A stretch of 17,120 nt of DNA from positions 1 to 17,120 of the forward strand of contig JBBROA010000092.1 in NCBI GenBank assembly GCA_038229875.1, read 5' to 3'. Below, one piece after another: positions 1 through 6,905 of the stretch (within the stretch, counting starts at the first letter, position 1; each line of letters begins with the position of its first letter). Under the pieces are notes generated by a model. The model was given only the letters and a program-made list of their open reading frames with translations, was not told where the DNA came from and did no database searches. The DNA is from JALYUA01 sp038229875 (GTDB taxonomy: Bacteria; Acidobacteriota; Thermoanaerobaculia; UBA5066; Gp7-AA6). The position numbers and the translations under genes are program-made.

Positions 1-2
1 CG

Positions 3-200
3 GCGTTCCTGACGGCGGCGGCTCCTGCGACGCAGCTCGATCCTTCGACCTGCAACCCGCTCGGCGTTCCGTTTGGTGCTGGTTCTCCGTTCCCGACGGG
101 CGTCAACGGTCCGGTCGCTCCGGTCATCCCTGGAACCGTCACGGGCTTTGGCCCCAGCGGCCCCGCGGGTATCGGTCCGAGCCAGAACGTTCCCCTGTAA
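3..200 (+). CDS. C-terminal end of an unrecognised protein (5' truncated by window edge)
   Basis: An open frame enters from the left edge and ends at TAA 198-200, giving 65 visible residues beginning AFLTAAAPATQLD. The tail is rich in Gly, Pro, Val and Ser (for example FGPSGPAGIGPSQNVPL) with one Cys and no charged cluster, which looks like an extended or secreted-protein tail rather than an enzyme core. No domain is recognisable. The stop codon lies 15 nt before a strong intrinsic terminator, which supports this being the real end of a transcribed gene. Codon use is GC-rich like the neighbours. The function cannot be told from what is visible. Confidence 0.6.
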   Translation, partial: AFLTAAAPATQLDPSTCNPLGVPFGAGSPFPTGVNGPVAPVIPGTVTGFGPSGPAGIGPSQNVPL

Positions 201-215
201 TCGGTCGTTTCCTTG

Positions 216-247
216 GTGGGCGGGACGCAAGTCCCGCCCACTTTTTT
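216..247 (+). terminator. Rho-independent terminator after the first gene
   Basis: A perfect 11-bp stem, GTGGGCGGGAC (216-226) and GTCCCGCCCAC (231-241), closes a GCAA tetraloop of the stable GNRA type and is followed directly by six T (242-247). It lies 15 nt after the stop at 200. The downstream reading frame can be extended back through this hairpin (to 213), but the terminator makes such an upstream start very unlikely. Confidence 0.93.
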
Positions 248-383
248 CTGTTTCTCGCGTCGTCGATCAAGTTCGGTCACACAATCGAGTTCGACCCGCT
301 TTCACGTCCTCTTCGGGAGAACTGGAGAGAATCTGAAATCGGTTCGTGAGCGAAAGTCCGTAACTGGTCGTCCGCCCTTTCCC

Positions 384-389
384 GGAGGT
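384..389 (+). promoter_or_regulatory. Shine-Dalgarno GGAGGT that decides the start of the PKD protein
   Basis: GGAGGT sits 6 nt before an in-frame TTG at 396 and 18 nt before the first plausible ATG at 408. The spacing favours TTG 396. Both starts lead into the same signal peptide. The 5' leader between the terminator and this site (about 248-383) holds no gene, and I could not pick out a convincing -35/-10 pair in it. Confidence 0.6.
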
Positions 390-395
390 CCGCTC

Positions 396-3300
396 TTGCC
401 TACTTCGATGATCCGCCGGACTGTCGTTCCCGCCACAATTCTGGGGCTGGCTTTCGCCCTCTTTGTATCGTCCGCGAACGCCGCGGCGCAGTGCGGGACC
501 CTCCAGTCCCAGGACCGCCAGAACCATCCGGGATACAGCGGTTCCCTTCCCAACCTGCTGTCTACCGCCGGCAACGACAAATACATCTACGAGGCGACCC
601 AGTACGGTTTTGTGCGTGCGAGCCTGGCCAACCCTTCCAGCCCCGGTCAGCTGCAGCTCCTGCAGATCGGCCAGAAATTCGTGCCGGGAGACAACGGCGG
701 CCTCATCTACCTGGGCTGCGACTGCTATCAGGGTGCTAGCACGATGGACGCTGCGGAAGGACCGGATGGGACCTCCCGGATGATCTCGGACTTCCGGGCG
801 GTGTACACCGGGGTTCTGCGCGGAATGCTCGGAATGACGATCGGTCCGAACGGCCTTCAGATGGGAGACCAGCTCGACATCGCGGAGGTCGCGCTCGGTT
901 CGACGGTCGCGGCCGTGTACATCCCCCAGACCAACAAATATTTTGCTTATTTTCCGTCCAACGGCGTCCAGGTCGTCGACGTCAGCAACCCGAACGGGAG
1001 CCCTTCCGCTTCGTCGGCTCTGACTCCGTCTGGCACGTTCAACTGGAACGGCGTCGGCATCATGAAATCCGGTTCGGTTTCGATCGGCGGCGTCCAGCAC
1101 ATCGTAGTGGTCGGTTTCGTCGGCACTCAGCTCCGCGTCGCCGAGCCGAACCCCGCGAATGGCGCCCTGAGCGAGAAAGCCAGCACGGTGGCGGCCGGCG
1201 CGCCGAACTCTCTCTACGTCGCGAACGTGAACGGGAAGGCCTACGTCTTCTCGGCGGACAATTCCGCGGGCCTGAACGTGTACGAGTACACGGGCAGCGC
1301 GTTGAACTTCGTCGCGAACCTTCCGGGCTACTACAACCAGGTCGTCGTGAAGGGAAACCCGGGATCTTCTTACCCGGCGATCTTCCTGCATCGCGCGATC
1401 CGCGCCCCGCAATTTCCTTCCGACCCCCAGGACGGCGTGGACATCTGGGATTCGAAGTGGTTCTCCGGCGGCACGCCCGTGCGCGCCGTGACGCTTCCCC
1501 ACCAGGGCACAGCGCCCCCCACCGGCCGCGGCAACGCCATCGAGGCCGTCGTGACCGGCGGCGGGTCCCAGATCATTGCCCACGTGTACCGGCTCGCCAC
1601 GACCACCAACCCGCAGTCGAATCCCGAGCACCTCCTGATCACCGACAACGTGGACATCTCCTGCATCGCGGCGGACACAACCAGCCCGCCGCGCGCGTCG
1701 GCGACCTTTACGAACGTGTCGGCGGGGCTGCGCAGCGGCGCCGAGCGGACGATCAACTATTACGGCGACCGGGTCACGTTGGCCGACAGTTCGTCGACAG
1801 GAGTTCCGATCACCCGCGTCGACTGGGACGTCAACAACCCCGGCAGCGGCTTCACGGCCGACCGGTCCGGAACAGCGCTCTCCCTTCCGAACATCTTCTT
1901 CCCGTGCGATCCCGCGGCGGGCGGAGACATCGCTTCCGGAAACGCCTGCGCCACGAGCCTCGGGCTGTCGAGCAATCCGGGTCCGCAGAGCTTCGCCTTC
2001 GCGGAGCAGAGCGCGAACCAGAACGGCAACAGCGCGACGCCCTTCTACTCCGCGCCGATCCCGTTCGTGATGCCGTCGATCGGAATCAGCGGCTTCTCGG
2101 GCGGCGTCCTGCGCGTCTTAACCGGCGGCAGCGCGGACGCCACGCCGACGACCGGAAACACGCCGGATGCCACTTTCCAGTGGAGCTTCACCGGCGGCGC
2201 GGGCGGAGCGCCCACCGGGATCACGGTCCCGGTGCCGGCCGGAGCCTCCGGCTTCTCGCTGCAGGTCACCTGGAAGGGTGGATATACGAAGACGGTGACG
2301 GGCACGGTCGTCCAGAGCGACCTCGTCCCCGCATTCACGATCCTGCCGAATCCGGCGATCCGGAACGGTCAGATCACGCTGACGAACACCATGCAGAAGG
2401 CGTTGACGACGACTCTCACGAGCGTCGACTACAGCCTGGTGAACGGAAGCTGTCCCGGTACTCCGAACTTCACCGGTACGCTCGGCACCGGATTCCTGAC
2501 TCCTGGTACAGCGGCGATTTCCGCACCCGCGGTCGAGGGCAGCTACTGCATCACGCTCCGATTCAACTACATCCCTTCGGGGCAGTCGCCCACGAATCAA
2601 ACCGTTTCACTTCCCCTGACCGTCATCATCCAGACGACGCCGTTGAGCGCGCTCGTCGGCGGACCCTCGACGGGAACGGTCGGGACGGCGATGACGTTTA
2701 CGGCTACCCCGAACGGCGGAACCGGAACCGGCTACGCGTACGCGTGGGACTGCAACTACTCCCAGTTCTCCGGAGGCAACTTCTCCGCAGGGAGCAATTC
2801 CCAGAGCTGCACCTACAACCAGAACGGGAGCTACACGCCTGCGGTGCGCCTGACCGATTCCGCGAGCAACGTGGCGACTGCCTTTGGATTCGTTACGGTG
2901 ACCGGCGGCTCGACCGGAGGCGGAGGCAACCTCGCCGCGAGCATCTTCGGTGCGACGACCGGATCGACCGGCAGCGCGATCACCTTCCAGGCGACCGCTT
3001 CGGGCGGCACCGGAAACTACAACTACGCCTGGGCGTGCGACTACACGATTCTGGGCGGCTCCGGGCAGTTCACCGCGGGCTCGAACCAGACGTCCTGCAC
3101 GTTCCCGTCGAACGGCACCAAGAACGTCGCGGTTCGCGTCAGCGACGGCTCGAACCAGCTCATCGTGCAGTACCAGGTCACGATCGGCGGCGGAGGCGGA
3201 CCGGGACCGAACGGTCTGGCGGTCTCAATCGCGGGTCCGACCACCGGATCCGGCGGAGCGAACCTCGTGTATACCGCCACCGCGGTCGGCGGCACGGCCC

Positions 3301-5582
3301 CTTACGGCTACGCGTGGGCCTGCGACTACAGCGCGTTCGGCGGGACCGGCCAGTTCACGGCCGGCACCTCGTCCAAGACCTGCGCCTTCACCGGGAACAC
3401 AACTCATGTCGTCGGAGTCCGTGTCACGGATTCCACGAGCGGCACGGTGACCAACACCTTCACGACCACGATCTCCGGACCCGGGCTCCCGGTCACGGGC
3501 TTCACGGTTACGGGAGGCGGCGCGTCGCAGGCGGGCACCACCTACACCGTGGGTCTCAACCAGCCGGTGACATTCACGGCGGCGGAGACGAACGCGAGCA
3601 TGTACGGCTGGACGTTCGGCGACGGCACGATTGCCGCCGCGCCCACCGTCCGCACCATCACCAAGACGTACTCGGCGAAGGGCACGTACCAGGCGCAGCT
3701 CGACATCACCGGCAACGGCACGCAGACTCAAGGCGTCAACACGGCCCGGTTCACGGTCCTGGTTGTCACCCCCGCGCCCTCCGGAGCGTTCACGATCCAG
3801 GGTGCCCAGGGCAACGCCGACGGGACGGTCTTCACCGCGAACATCGGCGACGAGCTCACGATGACGGCCTCTGAGACCCATGCGCTTTCCTGGGGCTGGA
3901 TCTTCGGCGACGGCACGAACGGCGCGTCCCCCGCCGCCGGGGTCCCCGTGAAACACCGCTACAACACCCCGGGGACCTACATCGCAAAACTTCTCGTGAC
4001 GGGCGACGAGTCGAGCACGACCGGTCTCGTCATCTCGACATTCACGATCAACGTCGTTTCCTGCGCGCCGAACGCCTCGACGCTCTGCCTGAACGACAAC
4101 CGGTTCAAGGCGACCGTCGAGTGGAGCGTTCCGCCGCAGCAGAAGACCGGCAGCGGCGCCGGCGTCGCGCTGACCGGGGACACGGGCTACTACTGGTTCT
4201 TCAGCCCGGCGAACATCGAGCTGGTGCTCAAGGTCGTCGACGGGCGCACGTTCAACGGGAAGTTCTGGGTCTTCTACGGTGCGCTCTCGAACGTCGAGTA
4301 CACGATCACGGTCAAGGACACGAAGACCGGGGCCGTGAAGACGTACGTCAATCCTTACGGCACGACCGCGAGCCTCGCGGACGTCAATGCTTTCGACGGC
4401 GGAGCGCCGGCGACGACCGAGGGCAAGCACGCCCAGGCGGTCTCCGCGATTACCGTCTCGTGCACGCCGTCTCCCGTCGTCATCGGACAGTCGGTGACAT
4501 GCACCGCGTCGCCGGCCGGCAGCTACTCCTGGCTCTGGGGCGATGAGACAAAGTTCCCGGCGCCTTACGCGCCCGGCCCGAATCCGAACACGCACACCTA
4601 CACGAGCGCCGGCGCAAAGCTCGTGGCGGCGACGACGGACTCCGGCGTCACCACGGGCACGGTCGGTCTGGCGGTCGTGGCGAACGTCCCAGGCGGGCTC
4701 GCTGCCGCGATCACGGGTCCCTCGACGGGATCGGCGGGATCTCCCATTTCGTTCACCGGCACGGCGACGGGAGGAACAGGCCCCTACACGTTCGCGTGGG
4801 CCTGCGACTACAACGCCGCGAGCCCCAGTTTCACGGCGGGGACCGCACAGAACCCCTGCACCTTCGCGAGCGCAGGCAGCCACATCGTCGGGCTGCGCGT
4901 CACCGATTCGGCGACTCCGGCGGGAACCGCCATCGCGACCGCCACCGTCGCGGTGGCTCCTCCAGCGGGCCCCGGCCTGCCGTCGGCTCTCTACGCGCTC
5001 CAGGGCGCACAGTTGAACCCCGCAAGCGGCCGCTACGAGGCGGAGATCGGCACGGAGATCACGTTCACAGCGAACGAGGCCAATGCCTCGAAGTGGGCGT
5101 GGACCTTCGGCGACGGGAGCAGCGGCGACGGCGCCGTCGTCCGTCACACCTACCAACAGGGCGGCAGCATCGATGGACAGCTGATCGTCACCGGCGACAC
5201 CACGAGGACCGCGGGCATCGCGAGGGCAACGATCCCGATCGCGATTCTGCCCTGTGCCGCGGACGGCAAGACCCTTTGCTTAAACGGCGGGCGCTTCAAG
5301 GTTCGGGTCGACTGGCGGTCCGAAACGACCAGCGGCTTCGGTACGGCCGTGCCCGTGACTCCCGACACCGGCGAGTTCTGGTTCCTGTCGAGCAACAACA
5401 TCGAACTCGTCCTGAAGGTCGTGGACGGGTCGAGCTTCAACGGGCACTTCTGGGTGTTCTACGGCGCCCTGTCCGATCTCGAGTACACGATCACCGTGAC
5501 GGATACGACGACGGGGACGGTCAAGACGTACCACAACCCCCTGCACACGACGGCGAGCGCCGCGGACGTCAACGCGTTTTAA
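396..5582 (+). CDS. Giant secreted multi-PKD-domain protein with two copies of a C-terminal domain
   Basis: Predicted length is 1,728 residues from TTG 396 (1,724 from ATG 408). A signal peptide is clear: MIRRTVV, a hydrophobic core ending LFVSSANAAA, and a type I-like A-x-A site just before QC. Residues ~35-420 look like a beta-propeller-type region (repeated GxxxVY(I/V)- and VYxYxGxxL-like strands), but I cannot name the family. Residues ~440-745 are Ig-like and unassigned. PKD-like modules follow at ~750-1027 (three), ~1033-1221 (two, WxFGDG type), ~1352-1427, ~1435-1520 and ~1530-1618. A ~110-residue domain occurs at 1223-1333 and again at 1620-1728, ending the protein. There is no transmembrane anchor, PEP-CTERM or sorting tail. 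It probably acts outside the cell in adhesion or carbohydrate/protein binding; no catalytic motif is seen. A strong terminator on each side makes it a single-gene transcription unit. Confidence 0.9.
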   Translation: MPTSMIRRTVVPATILGLAFALFVSSANAAAQCGTLQSQDRQNHPGYSGSLPNLLSTAGNDKYIYEATQYGFVRASLANPSSPGQLQLLQIGQKFVPGDNGGLIYLGCDCYQGASTMDAAEGPDGTSRMISDFRAVYTGVLRGMLGMTIGPNGLQMGDQLDIAEVALGSTVAAVYIPQTNKYFAYFPSNGVQVVDVSNPNGSPSASSALTPSGTFNWNGVGIMKSGSVSIGGVQHIVVVGFVGTQLRVAEPNPANGALSEKASTVAAGAPNSLYVANVNGKAYVFSADNSAGLNVYEYTGSALNFVANLPGYYNQVVVKGNPGSSYPAIFLHRAIRAPQFPSDPQDGVDIWDSKWFSGGTPVRAVTLPHQGTAPPTGRGNAIEAVVTGGGSQIIAHVYRLATTTNPQSNPEHLLITDNVDISCIAADTTSPPRASATFTNVSAGLRSGAERTINYYGDRVTLADSSSTGVPITRVDWDVNNPGSGFTADRSGTALSLPNIFFPCDPAAGGDIASGNACATSLGLSSNPGPQSFAFAEQSANQNGNSATPFYSAPIPFVMPSIGISGFSGGVLRVLTGGSADATPTTGNTPDATFQWSFTGGAGGAPTGITVPVPAGASGFSLQVTWKGGYTKTVTGTVVQSDLVPAFTILPNPAIRNGQITLTNTMQKALTTTLTSVDYSLVNGSCPGTPNFTGTLGTGFLTPGTAAISAPAVEGSYCITLRFNYIPSGQSPTNQTVSLPLTVIIQTTPLSALVGGPSTGTVGTAMTFTATPNGGTGTGYAYAWDCNYSQFSGGNFSAGSNSQSCTYNQNGSYTPAVRLTDSASNVATAFGFVTVTGGSTGGGGNLAASIFGATTGSTGSAITFQATASGGTGNYNYAWACDYTILGGSGQFTAGSNQTSCTFPSNGTKNVAVRVSDGSNQLIVQYQVTIGGGGGPGPNGLAVSIAGPTTGSGGANLVYTATAVGGTAPYGYAWACDYSAFGGTGQFTAGTSSKTCAFTGNTTHVVGVRVTDSTSGTVTNTFTTTISGPGLPVTGFTVTGGGASQAGTTYTVGLNQPVTFTAAETNASMYGWTFGDGTIAAAPTVRTITKTYSAKGTYQAQLDITGNGTQTQGVNTARFTVLVVTPAPSGAFTIQGAQGNADGTVFTANIGDELTMTASETHALSWGWIFGDGTNGASPAAGVPVKHRYNTPGTYIAKLLVTGDESSTTGLVISTFTINVVSCAPNASTLCLNDNRFKATVEWSVPPQQKTGSGAGVALTGDTGYYWFFSPANIELVLKVVDGRTFNGKFWVFYGALSNVEYTITVKDTKTGAVKTYVNPYGTTASLADVNAFDGGAPATTEGKHAQAVSAITVSCTPSPVVIGQSVTCTASPAGSYSWLWGDETKFPAPYAPGPNPNTHTYTSAGAKLVAATTDSGVTTGTVGLAVVANVPGGLAAAITGPSTGSAGSPISFTGTATGGTGPYTFAWACDYNAASPSFTAGTAQNPCTFASAGSHIVGLRVTDSATPAGTAIATATVAVAPPAGPGLPSALYALQGAQLNPASGRYEAEIGTEITFTANEANASKWAWTFGDGSSGDGAVVRHTYQQGGSIDGQLIVTGDTTRTAGIARATIPIAILPCAADGKTLCLNGGRFKVRVDWRSETTSGFGTAVPVTPDTGEFWFLSSNNIELVLKVVDGSSFNGHFWVFYGALSDLEYTITVTDTTTGTVKTYHNPLHTTASAADVNAF
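2643..3476 (+). repeat. Three tandem PKD-like modules carrying a paired-cysteine signature
   Basis: Modules at about 2643-2900, 2931-3185 and 3216-3476 each start with L-(S/A)-A/V-x-(V/I)-x-G-x-(S/T)-T-G and share G-G-T-G/A-x-Y-x-Y-A-W-x-C-(D/N)-Y, then F-(S/T)-A-G, then C-(T/A)-(Y/F), then V-R-(L/V)-(T/S)-D. The usual PKD W-x-F-G-D-G is replaced by W-(A/D)-C-(D/N)-Y, and a second Cys comes about 20 residues later, suggesting an intramodule disulphide. They are linked by Gly-rich spacers. Repetition is at protein level; the DNA copies are visibly diverged. Confidence 0.8.
4062..4394 (+). repeat. First (internal) copy of the duplicated LCLN/FWVFYGALS domain
   Basis: It encodes 111 residues from C-A-P-N to D-V-N-A-F. 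Landmarks are C-x7-C-L-N, DTGYYWFFS, IELVLKVVDG, FWVFYGALS, EYTITV and a closing ASLADVNAF. By hand alignment about 70 of 109 positions match the copy at 5253-5579, with a 2-residue gap. The paired Cys at the start could form a disulphide. The fold looks all-beta. I know no formal family name for it. Confidence 0.85.
4698..4955 (+). repeat. Fourth paired-cysteine PKD-like module
   Basis: This module matches the three at 2643-3476 (AITGPSTGS, GGTGPYTFAWACDY, F-T-A-G, second C, V-G-L-R-V-T-D) but stands apart from them, between a WLWGDE-type PKD module and a WTFGDG-type one. Its position shows that the second half of the gene repeats the order of the first half in shortened form: cysteine-type PKD, FGDG-type PKD, LCLN domain. 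Confidence 0.75.
5253..5579 (+). repeat. Second (C-terminal) copy of the duplicated LCLN/FWVFYGALS domain
   Basis: It encodes 109 residues from C-A-A-D to D-V-N-A-F, and the stop codon follows at once, so this domain is the true protein end. It keeps LCLN, RFKVRVDW, IELVLKVVDG, FNGHFWVFYGALS, EYTITV and ASAADVNAF. Many synonymous differences from the internal copy imply an old duplication rather than a recent or assembly-generated one. Confidence 0.85.
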
Positions 5583-5608
5583 GGAGCCCCGAATCCGCCT
5601 TTTCGAAG

Positions 5609-5639
5609 GGGCCCTGGTTGGAACCAGGGCCCTTTTTTT
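5609..5639 (+). terminator. Rho-independent terminator after the PKD protein gene
   Basis: GGGCCCTGGTT (5609-5619) pairs with AACCAGGGCCC (5622-5632) around a GG centre. The innermost pairs must open to leave a 4-6 nt loop, so the effective stem is 9-10 bp. Seven T follow (5633-5639). It lies 26 nt beyond the stop at 5582 and separates the PKD gene from the polysaccharide cluster. Confidence 0.93.
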
Positions 5640-5711
5640 GATCGGCTGGGCGAGGCCGCGACGCGGTCCCGGCCCCGTCCGTATGAATCCCGAGGGAACG
5701 CCGCCTGAGAC

Positions 5712-5717
5712 TAGAAT
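5712..5717 (+). promoter_or_regulatory. Possible -10 element TAGAAT upstream of the polysaccharide cluster
   Basis: TAGAAT matches the TATAAT consensus at five of six positions and lies in the gap between the terminator and the first gene of run A. There is no good TTGACA-like hexamer at 17 nt upstream (CCCGAG is there), so this rests on the -10 alone. The other two run heads have TAAACT in comparable gaps. Confidence 0.25.
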
Positions 5718-5722
5718 GGCTC

Positions 5723-5765
5723 GAATGTTGCGGGCCCTTGAATGTTGCCGGCCCTCGAATAATGC
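5723..5765 (+). repeat. 17-nt direct tandem repeat, two full copies and a partial third
   Basis: GAATGTTGCGGGCCCTT (5723-5739) is followed at once by GAATGTTGCCGGCCCTC (5740-5756), matching at 15 of 17 positions, and then by GAATAATGC (5757-5765), which matches the start of the unit. The array ends 30 nt before the ATG at 5796. It could be an operator for run A or simply slippage; nothing in the sequence decides between these. Confidence 0.7.
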
Positions 5766-5795
5766 AGACATGTTGCGGAGATTGAGCAGCCTACG

Positions 5796-6905
5796 ATGAG
5801 CACGGCCACCGGGTTCGAGCGCGGTCATTCGACGGCCCTGGTGGACGCGGAGCTCGAGTCCCCGTTCCTCCACGATCGCGGGACGGTCGTCTACAACCCG
5901 CTCACGGGAGCGTCGCTTGTGAAGGACGGGGAGGGCTTCCGCGCGCTTTCGCGGATGAGGCAGGGGCTCCCTCCGGGAGTGGACGCGGGTGTAATCGAGC
6001 ATCTCCGGGTCGCGCGTTTCTTAATCGACGACGTGGACCGCGAGTCGAGGCGCTCGCACCTTCTCTTCCTGTCGCTCGAGACCTGCACCGTCTGCAACCA
6101 TCGCTGCCCCTTCTGCCCGGTCTCGGTCGATCCGCGCGAGCGCGAAGTGATGTCGACGGAGCTCTTCGAATCGATCGTCGACCAGTCCGCCGCGATCGGG
6201 GGCAGCGATCTCGTCGTCTTTCTTTCGAATTACAACGAGCCGACTGTGGACCCGCTCTTCGAGGAGCGATGCCGGTTTCTCTTCTCGCGCAAGCTGCCAG
6301 TGTCGATCCTGACGAACGCCTCCCAGTTCACGCCGGACCGCGCGGACCGGCTCGAGGCGTTCGGCCGCTTCCGGTACATCGGCATCAACCTTCCGACGCT
6401 CGACCCCGAACGCTACCGCGTCCTGCACGGCACCCGGGACCTCGCGCGGGTCCTGGCGAACGTGGACGCTCTGCGCACGCGGTCCCTCGCCGAGGAGACC
6501 GCGATCGTAGTTCTCGGTGAAGAAGACGACGCGCATCGCGAGGACGTTGCCCGCATCCGCGAGCGCTTCGAGCCGCGCGGCTGGGAGGTCAAGCCCTTCC
6601 GGATCCGCAGCCGGCCCGCCAGTGGAACGTTCGTCCCCGAGCCGCCGCCGAAGAAGAAGCTGCGCGGCTGCGAGCTCATGGGCTCGCGCCCGTTCGAGCA
6701 CCTTCACGTCACCGCGACCGGCAAGGCGGTCCTCTGCTGCCAGGATTACTACGAGCGGCTCACGGTCGGGAACCTGAAGACACAGACGGTCGCGGAGATC
6801 CTCGGGGGGGACACCATGGCGCGTCTGCGCCGCTGGACCTACGGGGTCGAAGAGGCGCCCGCGGACTTTCTCTGCCGGCGCTGCGAGTTCGCCGTCGGCG
6901 AGTGA
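5796..6905 (+). CDS. Radical SAM/SPASM-type enzyme with PqqD-like N-terminal region
   Basis: A 369-residue protein. The radical SAM cluster motif CX3CX2C is at C100, C104 and C107 (CNHRCPFC), with an extra C97. FLSNYNEPTVDP (~142-153) matches the glycine/E-rich second strand region. The C-terminal part has C292, a GKAVLCCQDYYE stretch with C314/C315, a TVGNLKT segment and CRRC (C360, C363), typical of SPASM/twitch auxiliary Fe-S domains. Residues ~28-83 (TVVYNPLTGASLV then KDGEGFRAL) resemble PqqD-like peptide-recognition domains; this is a weak family impression. Known relatives modify peptides or sugar and cofactor substrates by radical chemistry in the cytosol. ATG 5796 is preceded only by a loose GGAG (5777-5780). 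It heads run A and overlaps the ABC ATPase by 4 nt. The substrate is unknown. Confidence 0.9.
   Translation: MSTATGFERGHSTALVDAELESPFLHDRGTVVYNPLTGASLVKDGEGFRALSRMRQGLPPGVDAGVIEHLRVARFLIDDVDRESRRSHLLFLSLETCTVCNHRCPFCPVSVDPREREVMSTELFESIVDQSAAIGGSDLVVFLSNYNEPTVDPLFEERCRFLFSRKLPVSILTNASQFTPDRADRLEAFGRFRYIGINLPTLDPERYRVLHGTRDLARVLANVDALRTRSLAEETAIVVLGEEDDAHREDVARIRERFEPRGWEVKPFRIRSRPASGTFVPEPPPKKKLRGCELMGSRPFEHLHVTATGKAVLCCQDYYERLTVGNLKTQTVAEILGGDTMARLRRWTYGVEEAPADFLCRRCEFAVGE

Noticed and set aside
213..395. Upstream in-frame extension of the PKD protein to a start at 213
   Set aside because: It would begin inside the terminator hairpin (216-247), lacks a ribosome site, and puts about 60 non-secretory residues before an obvious signal peptide.
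480..500. Lipoprotein signal at AAAQC of the PKD protein
   Set aside because: The residue before Cys is Gln, not Gly/Ala/Ser, so the lipobox is not satisfied; a type I site before it fits better.
1457..3874. 805-codon + strand frame inside the PKD gene
   Set aside because: It is very Arg/His/Pro-rich with no domain pattern, a frame-shifted shadow of the PKD repeats in GC-rich DNA.
3225..5156. 643-codon - strand frame antisense to the PKD gene
   Set aside because: The composition is Arg/Ala/Gly/Val-rich without motifs, and the sense strand encodes well-formed PKD domains here.
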